The notes below the pieces were generated by a model. The model was not told where the DNA came from, ran no database searches, and saw only the letters and a list, made by a program, of their open reading frames with translations. Below are positions 33,032 through 41,099 of a stretch of DNA of 42,284 nucleotides, piece after piece (within the stretch, counting starts at the first letter, position 1; each line of letters opens with the position of its first letter). Position numbers and translations under genes: made by a program. Source of the DNA: Deltaproteobacteria bacterium HGW-Deltaproteobacteria-13 (lineage in GTDB: Bacteria; Desulfobacterota; Syntrophia; Syntrophales; Smithellaceae); the NCBI GenBank assembly GCA_002840555.1, contig PHBJ01000005.1:367577-409860 (forward strand), written 5' to 3'.

Positions 33032-33496
33032 ATGCGTCTTACGAAATATAAAGAGAAGCTGGTGTTCCTGATTTTTATTTCAGCCGGTCTTGCCGGTTGT
33101 TATCTCCCCCTGCGGGCGGAAGATTCGACTCCGGCAACCCAAAGAACCACTGAAGCCCGGCAGATCATGACATCCCCGCAGGAAGAGGAACAAACAGGCA
33201 CGTTGGGAATAGCGCGCTACTACAAGAAACGCTTCAACGGGAGAAGAACCAGTTCAGGTGCGGTTTATAACCCGCGCAAGCTGACGGCAGCTCATCCCAC
33301 TCTTCCTTTCGGCACACGGGTGAAAGTGGTGAATCTCGCCAATAACCGATCCGTTATCGTAACGATCAATGATCGCTGCCGCGAACATGAGGAATCCTTT
33401 ATCGATCTGTCAAGGCAGGCGGCGCGTCAACTCGGCTTTATCCTGCACGGAAAGGCAAACGTCCGGATTATCCCCATCGAAAAAGATGATCTTTAA
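33032..33496 (+). CDS. RlpA-like double-psi beta-barrel lipoprotein
   Basis: 154 residues from ATG 33032 (AGAGGT upstream). A lipobox GLAGC with C23 marks a lipoprotein. The DPBB domain (~60-154) reads GIARYYKKRFNGRRTSSG, then LTAAHPTLPFGTRVKVVN, TINDRC and FIDLSRQAARQLGF, the RlpA pattern. RlpA cleaves naked glycan strands of septal peptidoglycan in some bacteria. The Glu of the canonical SGExY motif is Ala here (SSGAVYN), and the usual DRGP is DRCR, so it may not be catalytic. No SPOR domain follows. Located in the periplasm, probably on the outer membrane. Confidence 0.87.
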   Translation: MRLTKYKEKLVFLIFISAGLAGCYLPLRAEDSTPATQRTTEARQIMTSPQEEEQTGTLGIARYYKKRFNGRRTSSGAVYNPRKLTAAHPTLPFGTRVKVVNLANNRSVIVTINDRCREHEESFIDLSRQAARQLGFILHGKANVRIIPIEKDDL

Positions 33497-33571
33497 AAAT
33501 GAAATGAGCCTGCCGCCGGATTCACGACTGATGAGAATCGGTAAGCGCACTCAATCAGAACCAAGTTTTTC

Positions 33572-33662
33572 TTGACATACATGACCAACATTTCTATGCT
33601 CTCTTCCGTAAAAAGCAGGTTTTTATCGGGAACAAAGCCGATAAGATCAAGGCGGACGCCTG
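33572..33662 (+). promoter_or_regulatory. Promoter and structured leader of the zinc-ribbon gene
   Basis: TTGACA (33572-33577), a 17-base spacer and TATGCT (33595-33600). The ~125-base leader contains TTATCGG-gaacaaag-CCGATAA (33623-33644) and AGGC-ggac-GCCT (33650-33661), with CAGG/CCTG able to enclose both. No known RNA class was recognised. Confidence 0.45.
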
Positions 33663-33730
33663 AGTCTTATTAAAAATAAAAAAAGGCCATAAGAAATTAG
33701 TTGTGCCGGTGACAAGGGAGAATCCATAGC

Positions 33731-33991
33731 ATGGCAAAAGAAAAAACAAAAGTGAAAGCAAAAGTGAAAGCGAAAGCGACCGTCAAAGCAAAACCCCAGA
33801 AAAATAAATTCACGGAAAAGGACCGCAAACTGGCCCAGTTCTGCGTTACCTGTCCGGTCTGCAAACATGCCCGCAAAAAACAACAAGGCGCCGCGTTCTG
33901 GTTTGTCAAAAAAATTGAAAGCGGCCTTTGTCCTTTTTGCAAAGCCTATGAACGTGTATACGGCCGCAAAGCCCATCAGCCGCTTCATTGA
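33731..33991 (+). CDS. Small Lys-rich zinc-ribbon protein
   Basis: 86 residues. The first ~30 are Lys/Ala/Val repeats (KVKAKVKAKATVKAK), basic and likely disordered. The rest has CVTCPVCKHA and CPFCKAY, giving two CxxC pairs typical of a treble-clef or zinc-ribbon. A basic tail plus zinc ribbon suggests nucleic-acid or ribosome binding (inference). An AAGGGAG site lies ~13 bases upstream of the ATG. Behind a clear promoter and structured leader; single-gene unit. Confidence 0.72.
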   Translation: MAKEKTKVKAKVKAKATVKAKPQKNKFTEKDRKLAQFCVTCPVCKHARKKQQGAAFWFVKKIESGLCPFCKAYERVYGRKAHQPLH

Positions 33992-34050
33992 TGAGATAAA
34001 AAGAAGGCCGGCCTCTATTCATAATCTTCTGATTGTGGCCTGAGGACAAA

Positions 34051-34752
34051 ATGACAGATATGAATAATAACACTTCTTTTATGCGGTGGGATACTATTAC
34101 CCGCCGTCAGCCATCCGCATTACTTCTCGCCGCCCAACTGGTGAGCCTGGCGCTCTATGTGGCAGTTGACGGTGTCCCCGGCGGGCAGGTGCTCCTCGGC
34201 ACTTTCGGAATGCTGATACTCCTTTTGGTGGTCTGGGTCGTCATCCACAGCCCCGCCATCAACTGGATCGCCTGGATGATTGCGGGAATAATCGTTTTAC
34301 TCTTACTGTTTTCATGGCTTTTATTTAATCCAGCCCTGTTGGTTTGGGCAACCCTGCTGGAAGCTGTTTTATATTTTTATGGAGCGGGCGGTTTGATTAC
34401 TTACATGATGGGCGACGAACACGTTACCATCGATGACTTATTTGCCGCCGGCGCCACCTTCACACTGCTTGCCTGGGGATTCGCTTATCTGTACCTGGTC
34501 TGCCAGGCGTGGAGTCCGGGAGCCTTTACCTATACGACGCACTCTCAAGAGCCGCTGTCTTTTGTCGAAATGTTGTCCCTGAGTTTTACCAATCTTTCAG
34601 CAACAGGTCTCAGCGATATCGTGCCGACTACTTCGCCATCAAGAGTGCTGGTGATGCTTGAACAGTTCGCCGGCGTTGCCTATATCGCCGTTGTGGTCTC
34701 CCGACTGATCGGCCTGACAATCTCCCGTCAACAGGACAAGGGGATATCCTGA
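34051..34752 (+). CDS. Ion-channel family membrane protein (two-TM pore type)
   Basis: 233 residues from ATG 34051 (GAGGAC five bases upstream; an in-frame TTG at 34033 is less likely). About six hydrophobic segments: ~26-44, 50-66, 70-96, 99-119, 134-154 and 200-222. The region SLSFTNLSATGLSDIVP (176-192) looks like a pore helix and selectivity filter: TGLSD at 185-189 replaces the canonical T-x-G-Y-G-D. The last helix (EQFAGVAYIAVVVSRLIGL) matches the inner helix of the Ion_trans_2 family. Ion choice is uncertain with this filter. Inner membrane. Confidence 0.8.
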   Translation: MTDMNNNTSFMRWDTITRRQPSALLLAAQLVSLALYVAVDGVPGGQVLLGTFGMLILLLVVWVVIHSPAINWIAWMIAGIIVLLLLFSWLLFNPALLVWATLLEAVLYFYGAGGLITYMMGDEHVTIDDLFAAGATFTLLAWGFAYLYLVCQAWSPGAFTYTTHSQEPLSFVEMLSLSFTNLSATGLSDIVPTTSPSRVLVMLEQFAGVAYIAVVVSRLIGLTISRQQDKGIS

Positions 34753-34968
34753 AAAAGTCCATGATAAGATGCCTCGCGGGCATAAGTCTCCGGAAATGCC
34801 GGACAGATTGACTATGTACATATCTAAAATATCTTTCGGAATATTCATTCCTTTTATTTTCTATTTTCAACAAAAATTTCATATGGGTCAATTCCAGCGA
34901 CAGCATTATTAATGCTTGATAGTTCATGGTGAATTGAGATATTAATATTCATTCAAGGAGAAAACATT

Positions 34969-35280
34969 ATGAATATTTCAAAGTGGTTGGATAAAAAAGA
35001 AGCCGAAGGCATTGATGTTTCTCAAATCGTACTGCCGGATGAATTGGCTAATGACACAGCGCCGGACGAAACGATTTTTTTTAAAGAGATTCGTCCCTGC
35101 GGTTTTCTCTGCACCGGCAGCCATCCTTTTTCCACGGTCGAGCGATTCGGTCACTGGTATTATAGCCGGGGCCGTGATAAGGAGAAGGGACCACACACCA
35201 CAAAGCCGCAGTGGTGGATATTTACCAAAGACAAAGAGCTCGCGATGAAAACGGCGGCAGCACATATAGAAAAAGATTAA
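34969..35280 (+). CDS. Small protein of unknown function
   Basis: 103 residues with a CAAGGAGAAAAC Shine-Dalgarno. The sequence opens MNISKWLDKKEAEGIDVSQI and has an aromatic, polar C-terminal half (VERFGHWYYSRGRDKEKG; KPQWWIFTKDKELA). Two Cys (PCGFLC) could bind metal or form a disulfide. No signal peptide and no recognised family. It lies 77 bases before the SEL1 gene, so co-transcription is possible. Confidence 0.65.
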   Translation: MNISKWLDKKEAEGIDVSQIVLPDELANDTAPDETIFFKEIRPCGFLCTGSHPFSTVERFGHWYYSRGRDKEKGPHTTKPQWWIFTKDKELAMKTAAAHIEKD

Positions 35281-35357
35281 TAAATAATATATAGTATAGG
35301 TTCTGGAAACACGGCAGAAACTGTTTGGAATGAAGAACTTTCTCAAGAGTAATTCAC

Positions 35358-37835
35358 ATGGAAAATAAAATATCATCGTTAACGGATATTCGCGCAGCAG
35401 CTGAAGAAGGAGATGCCGCTGCCCAGTTCTATCTGGGTTGGATGTACCATTACGGTCAAGATGTTCCACAGGACTATGCGGAGGCCTTACAGTGGTATCG
35501 TAAGGCGGCTAAGAAGAAAAACGCGGATGCCATGGCCATGCTGGGCATGATGTATAAAAATGGCGACGGCGTTCCGCAGGATAAAGCGATGGCCGCCAAA
35601 TGGTATCGCAAGGGGGCCGAACATGGAAGCGCGGATGCCCAATTAAATCTGGCCTGGATGTTCCAGGAAGGCAGGGGCGTACCGCAGAGCGATGCCGAGG
35701 CTGCCGAATGGTATCTTAAGGCGGCCCAGCAGGGAAACGCGGATGCTCAGTTCTATCTGGGCTGGATGTATCAGGAAGGTGAAGGCGTTGAACAGGACTT
35801 TGATGAGGCTGTGAGGTGGTATACTAAAGCGGCGGAAAATGGAAACGTGGAAGCGCAAATGTGGCTTGCCGGCACATACCGGGACGGCATATTTATTCCG
35901 AAGGACGACGCTAAAGCCGCGAATTGGTTTCTTAAGGCGGCGGAAAATGGAGACGCGGAGGCTCAGAACATACTGGGCATGATGTATATAGAAGGCAAAG
36001 GTGTTCCACAGGATGAAGACCAGGCCGCCAAATGGTATCGCAGGGCGGCCAAACAGGGACACGCGGATGCACTGTCCACGCTGGATATATTAGGCATTCC
36101 TCTGGAAGAGGATGCATCTGAAAAATCGAATATCACGGATATCCCTCCGTCAGACGCGGATCACCGGATCATACCGGACGAAACGCAGCACGAAGAAAGA
36201 GTCGTTTTGCCGGGCGATGCCGAGCCTGCAATATCCGATATTCAAGACATCCGGCAAGAAGATGTGAATGCTCAGGTTGAGACTGGCGGAATACGCGTCC
36301 ACGCTTCAGACGTTTCGCAGGACGATGCGGCAACTGTCAACTCGTATTTTCAGGCGGCCAAACAGGGCGATACGGATGCCCAGATCACCGTCGGCATGAT
36401 GTACAAAGAAGGCAACGGTGTTCTTCAGGACAATGCCGAAGCTGCCAAATGGTTTCTGAAGGCGGCCGAGAGAGGAGACGCAAACGCCCAGTTAAATCTG
36501 GGAATGATGTACCAGGAAGGATTAGGCGTTCCCAAGGACGATGCCGAGGCCGCCAAATGGTTTTTAAAATCTGCCGAACAGGGAATCGCTACCGCCCAGT
36601 TCAATCTGGGAGTGATGTATCAGGACGGATTAGGTGTTCCGCAGGACGATGTTGAAGCTGTCAAGTGGTATCGCCAGGCGGCTGATCAGGAACAGGCAGA
36701 TGCCCAAACCATACTGGGTACGATGTATAAAGCAGGCAAAGGCGTTGGGCAGGACGATGCCGAGGCTGTAAGATGGTATAGCCGGGCGGCCCGGCAGGGA
36801 CACGCGGATGCCCAGTTCAATCTGGGTTTGATATATCACAACGGTGAAGGTGTCGGGCAGGACGATGCCGAGGCGGCCAAATGGTTTCTGGAGGCAGCCC
36901 GGCAGGGATACGCGGATGCCCAGAACTGGCTTGGCTTTATGTATCAGGAAGGCATATCTGTTACGCAGGACGATGTTGAAGCGGCCAAATGGTTTCTGAA
37001 GGCGGCCCAACAGGGACAAGCCGGCGCCCAGTTCTGTCTGGGTGTATTGTACCAGGACGGGTTGGGCGTTGAGCAGGACGATGCTGAAGCTGTCAAGTGG
37101 TATCTCCAAGCGGCGCAGCAGGGAATTTCGAATGCCCAGTATAATCTGGGAGTGATGTACCGAAAGGGATTAGGTGTTGGGCAGGACGATGCCGAAGCCC
37201 TGAAATGGTTTCTTGAAGCCGCTCAGCAGGAAGACGCAAAGGCCCAGTTCAATCTGGGTTGGATGTACCAGGAAGGTGAAGGCGCTCCGCAGGATTATGA
37301 CGAGGCCGTGAAGTGGTATCGTCTGGCGGCGGAAAATGGAGTTTCGAATGCCCAGTATACTCTGGGGATGATTTACCAGAAGGGGGAATACGTTCCCCAG
37401 AATAATGCGGAAGCCGCGAAATGGTTTCTTGAGGCAGCCGGGCAGGATAACGCGAAGGCCCAGTTCAACCTTGGTCTGATGTACCATAACGGTGAAGGAG
37501 TTCCTCAAAACTATGACGATGCTCTGCAATGGTATCGCAAGGCGGCGGAAAATGGAGATGCGGATGCCCAGCTCAATCTGGGTTTGATGTACTTCTATGC
37601 TGAAGGCGTTCCTCAAAACGTTGATGAAGCCATGAAGTGGTATCTCAAGGCGGCCCAGCAGGGAAACGTAGAGGCCCAGAACTGGCTTGGCGATTTATAC
37701 CAGGACGGCATCTTTGTTCCGCAGGACGATGTTGAAGCTGCGAAGTGGTACCTCAAGGCGGCTAAACAAGGCGATGCAAAAGCACAGTCAAAACTGGATG
37801 AGATGAAAGAAAAATATAGCAAACAGGAACCATAA
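35358..37835 (+). CDS. Giant SEL1-repeat protein
   Basis: 825 residues made almost wholly of 36-residue SEL1 units (AAxxGxAxAQxxLGxMYxxG then VPQDDAEAAKWY). Block 1 has six full units from residue 13 and a seventh broken one at 229. A polar linker (~250-332) follows, which ends in a decayed unit (DVSQDDAATVNSYF). Block 2 has thirteen full units from residue 333 and a partial one at 801. In total there are nineteen full repeats. SEL1 solenoids mediate protein-protein contacts in signalling or secretion. No signal peptide is visible, so it is likely cytoplasmic. The 108-base units are similar enough in DNA for slippage or recombination to change their number. Confidence 0.93.
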   Translation: MENKISSLTDIRAAAEEGDAAAQFYLGWMYHYGQDVPQDYAEALQWYRKAAKKKNADAMAMLGMMYKNGDGVPQDKAMAAKWYRKGAEHGSADAQLNLAWMFQEGRGVPQSDAEAAEWYLKAAQQGNADAQFYLGWMYQEGEGVEQDFDEAVRWYTKAAENGNVEAQMWLAGTYRDGIFIPKDDAKAANWFLKAAENGDAEAQNILGMMYIEGKGVPQDEDQAAKWYRRAAKQGHADALSTLDILGIPLEEDASEKSNITDIPPSDADHRIIPDETQHEERVVLPGDAEPAISDIQDIRQEDVNAQVETGGIRVHASDVSQDDAATVNSYFQAAKQGDTDAQITVGMMYKEGNGVLQDNAEAAKWFLKAAERGDANAQLNLGMMYQEGLGVPKDDAEAAKWFLKSAEQGIATAQFNLGVMYQDGLGVPQDDVEAVKWYRQAADQEQADAQTILGTMYKAGKGVGQDDAEAVRWYSRAARQGHADAQFNLGLIYHNGEGVGQDDAEAAKWFLEAARQGYADAQNWLGFMYQEGISVTQDDVEAAKWFLKAAQQGQAGAQFCLGVLYQDGLGVEQDDAEAVKWYLQAAQQGISNAQYNLGVMYRKGLGVGQDDAEALKWFLEAAQQEDAKAQFNLGWMYQEGEGAPQDYDEAVKWYRLAAENGVSNAQYTLGMIYQKGEYVPQNNAEAAKWFLEAAGQDNAKAQFNLGLMYHNGEGVPQNYDDALQWYRKAAENGDADAQLNLGLMYFYAEGVPQNVDEAMKWYLKAAQQGNVEAQNWLGDLYQDGIFVPQDDVEAAKWYLKAAKQGDAKAQSKLDEMKEKYSKQEP

Positions 37836-37838
37836 CCA

Positions 37839-38005
37839 TTCACCCTCCACTGGTCTTTAACATAGAACATAGAACTTAGAACCTAGAACGATCTTTTCTC
37901 TTTCCCCTTCACTTTTCACTTTTCTTTCTTAACTACTTAACCACTTAATTACTTAAATCTTAAATCTTAAATCTTAAATCTTAAATCTATCTTTTCTATT
38001 CACTA
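37839..38005 (+). repeat. Heptamer tract after the SEL1 gene, with perfect CTTAAAT run
   Basis: It begins 4 bases after the stop. The TTCACCC, TTTAACA TAGAACA TAGAACT TAGAACC TAGAACG and TTCACTTTTCAC units come first. Then TTAACTAC/TTAACCAC/TTAATTAC, and a perfect (CTTAAAT) run of about five units at 37952-37989. Confidence 0.85.
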
Positions 38006-38010
38006 TCCCC

Positions 38011-38039
38011 TTGACATCCAAAACGGCGTTCCTTATAGT
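38011..38039 (+). promoter_or_regulatory. Promoter for the NPQPEPP exported protein
   Basis: TTGACA (38011-38016), a 17-base spacer and TATAGT (38034-38039, 5/6 match). One of the best promoters in the window; it starts right after the heptamer tract. Confidence 0.75.
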
Positions 38040-38081
38040 TTACCCAAATAGAATAATGTCTTATAAAAAATAAGGAGAATA

Positions 38082-38432
38082 ATGAAAATGAAAAGATTCA
38101 TTGCTATCGCAGGTGTTTTATTTTTCCTGGTATCGGTCGTTTTTTTGGCCCCATGCCGCAGTTATGCGTTTAACCCGCAGCCGGAACCTCCGGGCAAGGC
38201 TAAATCAAGCATTGCCATTAATGAATCCTACATTGGAACGATCATAAAGATTGAAGGCGACAAAATCACGGTGAAGAATGCCAATGGTATCGAAAAGATC
38301 GTCACGGGAAACTTTCAGGGACTGAAGATCGGTGGCAAGGTAAAGGTAACAACAAGAGACGGCCGGACATGGCTGAACCCGCAGCCGGAACCTCCGAAAC
38401 CCGTGACCTTAGACCAGAAAAAATTGAAGTAG
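38082..38432 (+). CDS. Small exported protein with two NPQPEPP motifs
   Basis: 116 residues with AAGGAG five bases before the ATG (38082; a second ATG is at 38088). A signal peptide covers ~1-29 (SYA|FNPQ). The mature part begins with FNPQPEPPGK, has a small beta-rich core (YIGTIIKIEGDKITVKNANG; GGKVKVTTRDGR) like an OB or DUF5666-type fold, and ends with a second LNPQPEPPK. The NPQPEPP word is known from exported proteins in diverse bacteria, without an assigned role. Probably periplasmic. An inverted repeat follows the stop. Confidence 0.75.
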   Translation: MKMKRFIAIAGVLFFLVSVVFLAPCRSYAFNPQPEPPGKAKSSIAINESYIGTIIKIEGDKITVKNANGIEKIVTGNFQGLKIGGKVKVTTRDGRTWLNPQPEPPKPVTLDQKKLK

Positions 38433-38448
38433 TCTTGTCTGATCACAA

Positions 38449-38486
38449 CGGTTGAAGAACGGCCCCATTGAGCAGTTCTTCAACCG
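38449..38486. terminator. 12-bp inverted repeat between the NPQPEPP and patatin genes
   Basis: CGGTTGAAGAAC and GTTCTTCAACCG are perfectly complementary across a 14-base loop, 17 bases after the stop at 38432. No T run follows; an AGGAGG comes immediately after. It may be an attenuator or an mRNA 3' end rather than a classical terminator. Confidence 0.5.
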
Positions 38487-38545
38487 ACCAGGAGGACAGA
38501 CCGGATTGCACAGGTTTTTTTACAACGATTATTACTTCCGGCAGT

Positions 38546-39958
38546 ATGAATAGGAGACACCCTATTTTTTCATCATCGTTCAAAGCGTTAATCGCTGTTG
38601 CTGCATTTTTTTCAATTCTGTCGTGCACCGCCCAATATGCCTTGAATCCAAAACTGGAATTCAAAGCGAGGGAGAACCCTTTCGAAAACCAGTTGTATTC
38701 ACCGGAGAAATCCGATGAATTATTCCTCATCCTTGCTTTCTCCGGCGGCGGAACCCGCGCGGCGGCGCTTTCTTACGGCATCCTGGAAGCCCTTGACCGG
38801 ATTGAAATTCCCGCGCCGAAAGAAATGAAGGGCGCGAATGTCCCGCCGGCCAGGCATACGCTGTTCGATGAAGTGGATCTGATTACCGGGGTTTCCGGCG
38901 GAAGCTTTACCGCGGCTTATTTTGGATTGAACGGCAGGGACGCCTTTAGAGACTACAGGGAAAAAGTTCTTCTGCAGGATCTTCAGACCGGTCTCATCCG
39001 GATAATCATCAATCCCGTGAATTGGGTCCGGCTGTGGTCTCCGCGTTTCGGAAGAAGCGACATGGCGCAGGAATACTATGACCGCATGATTTTTCACGGC
39101 GCCACTCTCGGTGATCTGGCAAACGGCAAGGGTCCCGCCGTCAACATCCTGGCCACCGACGCCAATGATGGAATCGTCTTCCCTTTCGTTCCCGGCCAGT
39201 TTTCCCTCATCTGCTCGGATTTCGAAAAATTCCCCCTGGCCCGGGCAGTCGCCGCCTCGGCCGCGTTACCGGGAGCCTTTAGCCCGATTGTGCTCAAAAA
39301 CTACGCCGGACAGTGCGCCCAAAAAGTCCCCGCATGGATCAACAATGCCCTGGCGAAGCCCGATCCGGCAAGCCGCGCCTATAACAAAGCCCTCATGACC
39401 AAAACATATCTGGAACCGGAGACAAAACCGTACATCCATTTGATTGACGGCGGCGTTGCGGACAATCTCGGTATTCGGGGCATCGTGGAAACCATCGTCG
39501 CCGAGAGCAGCATCAAGGATTTAATGAAAGATGCAAGAATTGCAAAGATACGCCGGGTGGTCTTCATCATTGTCGATGCCCAAACGGAGGAAAAGCCGCG
39601 CTGGAGAATTATTGACGAGATTCCGGGTATCGGGGCAATCCTTGGAGCGTCTTCCTCCATCATGATTAACAAATACAATTTTGAGACGATCGATCTACTG
39701 CGCCGCTACGCGGGGGACTGGACGGAAGCCGCGGCCGCCATAAATAAACCCATCGAAATCTACATTACGCACGTCACTTTTGCCGCCCTTCCCGACAAAA
39801 AACAACGGGAATATTTTCAGACCATTCCCACGGCGCTCACCCTTCCGGCTGAGCAGGTGGATAAACTCAGAGACGTAGCGGGAAAGCTCCTCTATTCGAC
39901 GGAGTCCTTCAATAAACTGGTGAAGGATCTTGGAGGAAAGATCCCGGAAAATAATTAA
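38546..39958 (+). CDS. Patatin-like phospholipase lipoprotein
   Basis: 470 residues from ATG 38546, the first in-frame ATG near a hydrophobic leader ending in C27 (SILSC, a fair lipobox). The patatin domain has the oxyanion hole GGGTRAA (67-73), the nucleophile S117 in GVSGGSF, and the dyad Asp D301 in DGGVADNLGIRG. These are the Ser-Asp dyad marks of patatin phospholipases and lysophospholipases. As a lipoprotein it would act on membrane lipids at the periplasmic face. No ribosome site lies directly before 38546; an AGGAGG at 38490 precedes a possible 15-codon peptide (TTG 38506) whose stop overlaps this ATG. Confidence 0.9.
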   Translation: MNRRHPIFSSSFKALIAVAAFFSILSCTAQYALNPKLEFKARENPFENQLYSPEKSDELFLILAFSGGGTRAAALSYGILEALDRIEIPAPKEMKGANVPPARHTLFDEVDLITGVSGGSFTAAYFGLNGRDAFRDYREKVLLQDLQTGLIRIIINPVNWVRLWSPRFGRSDMAQEYYDRMIFHGATLGDLANGKGPAVNILATDANDGIVFPFVPGQFSLICSDFEKFPLARAVAASAALPGAFSPIVLKNYAGQCAQKVPAWINNALAKPDPASRAYNKALMTKTYLEPETKPYIHLIDGGVADNLGIRGIVETIVAESSIKDLMKDARIAKIRRVVFIIVDAQTEEKPRWRIIDEIPGIGAILGASSSIMINKYNFETIDLLRRYAGDWTEAAAAINKPIEIYITHVTFAALPDKKQREYFQTIPTALTLPAEQVDKLRDVAGKLLYSTESFNKLVKDLGGKIPENN

Positions 39959-40228
39959 TTGGTCTTTAACTTAGCACTTAGAACGGTCTTTTCTCTTTCC
40001 TAGCCACCATCCACTATGCACCATTCACCCTTCACTGGTCTTTAACTTAGCACTTAGAACAGTCTTTTCTTTCCTTTTCTCTTTTCTGTCTTCATCATTC
40101 ACTAATTTTTCTTAACTACTTAATTACTTAAATCTTAAAACTTCTTTTCACTCTTCACTTTTCACGTTTCACTTTTATTTACTTAACTACTTAATTACTT
40201 AAATCTTAAAACTTCTTTTCCTTCTTAA
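39959..40228 (+). repeat. Longest heptamer tract (~270 bases)
   Basis: It starts 1-2 bases after the patatin stop and fills most of the 372-base gap. The module GGTCTTTAACTTAGCACTTAGAAC occurs twice (39961 and 40036). TTCAC units and CTTAACTACTTAATTACTTAAATC also occur twice (~40110 and ~40181), so the tract itself has been duplicated. No ORF. Confidence 0.85.
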
Positions 40229-40234
40229 CTCTTT

Positions 40235-40305
40235 AATAACGCTCGAAGCATTTCGTTGTTATTATAGAGAAAATACTTGATTGAATGATGCAAATAGTTT
40301 ATAAT
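40235..40305 (+). promoter_or_regulatory. Promoter and possible operator of the toxin-antitoxin pair
   Basis: TTGATT (40277-40282), a 17-base spacer and a perfect TATAAT (40300-40305). An imperfect palindrome AATAACG...CGTTGTTATT (40235-40263) just upstream could be the autoregulatory site for the RHH antitoxin. Confidence 0.6.
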
Positions 40306-40330
40306 TGAATAAAAATGAAGAGGTTGAATG

Positions 40331-40573
40331 ATGGGTAAAACAATAACATTGAGAATAGATGACGATACCTATGATATCTTCAAAACAGCGGCACAGGCGC
40401 AGCGGCGGACAATATCAAACTTCATCGAGTATGCAACCCTTTCCCATGTGACGGAAGAAGCGTTTGTTGATGATCATGAAATGGCCGCAATATTGAAGGA
40501 CAAGGAACTGGTTTCATCATTAAGGAAAGCCAAGGAAGATATTAAAAAGAGGAAATATCGAATTGTTAAATAG
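40331..40573 (+). CDS. RHH-type antitoxin (RelB/CopG-like)
   Basis: 80 residues from ATG 40331 (GAAGAGGT six bases upstream); the adjacent ATG at 40328 is the alternative. The N-terminus KTITLRIDDDTYDIFKTAA is a ribbon-helix-helix with the usual strand-helix pattern and ISNFIEYA second helix. The C-terminal half is charged and should wrap the toxin. It overlaps the toxin gene by 11 bases. Probably represses its own promoter. Confidence 0.85.
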   Translation: MGKTITLRIDDDTYDIFKTAAQAQRRTISNFIEYATLSHVTEEAFVDDHEMAAILKDKELVSSLRKAKEDIKKRKYRIVK

Positions 40574-40835
40574 ATTTGAAATTGCGGAGACAGAAACATT
40601 TCAGCGTTCCATTTCTAAAAAAGAATTCGTTAAGATTTACAATAAAATAAAGACATACGTTTATCCCCAATTAAGAATCAATCCTTTCTTTGGCAATAAT
40701 ATCAAGAAGCTAAAAGGTGAATTTAAAGATGTTTACCGATATCGAATCGGAGAATATCGTTTTTTTTATCAGGTTGATGAAAAACAAATATTGATTTTCA
40801 TCATGGATATAGCGAAGAGAAAAGACGCCTATTAA
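40563..40835 (+). CDS. RelE/ParE-superfamily toxin
   Basis: 90 residues from a TTG at 40563 inside the end of the antitoxin frame. The core KLKGEFKDVYRYRIGEYRFFYQVDEKQILIFIMDIAKRKDAY is the typical RelE/ParE C-terminal beta-sheet (split here as KLKGEFKDVYRYRIG and EYRFFYQVDE). It lacks anything else. Either an mRNA endonuclease or a gyrase poison; the terminal Tyr and R-x-G-x-YR favour the RelE/RelE-like group. Translational coupling to the antitoxin is implied by the overlap. Confidence 0.85.
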   Translation: MLNRFEIAETETFQRSISKKEFVKIYNKIKTYVYPQLRINPFFGNNIKKLKGEFKDVYRYRIGEYRFFYQVDEKQILIFIMDIAKRKDAY

Positions 40836-40837
40836 CA

Positions 40838-40983
40838 TTACCCCTTCACCTTTCACCATTCACTCTTAACCCTTAATTACTTAAAACTTAAAACTTAAAA
40901 CTTCTTTTCACTTTTTTGTGTTTTTTCTTGCATTGTAATTTCAAAATAGTATTATTTGCCACGAATCACGTATCACGCATCAT
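40838..40983 (+). repeat. Heptamer tract after the toxin gene
   Basis: It begins 3 bases after the toxin stop: TTCACC TTTCACC ATTCACT, then CTTAATTACTTAAAACTTAAAACTTAAAACTTC. A further run CACGAAT CACGTAT CACGCAT (40962-40983) has the same 7-base period with a different word. Confidence 0.8.
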
Positions 40984-41099
40984 CAAAATAATTTAGGATA
41001 TTAACCGGGATTGGAAACTGATTTTCAAGACCTGACGCCATGAATACGCAGGACTTGAAGGTCAGAGTTAAACCTGAGAGTCCTAAAGGGGATGAAGGA

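Noticed and set aside
35643-37616. Long antisense frames inside the SEL1 gene
   Set aside because: They repeat every 108 bases as mirrors of the SEL1 codons, an artefact of the repeat.
37839-38005. CRISPR array
   Set aside because: The repeats are 7 bases long, contiguous and degenerate, with no spacers and no cas genes.
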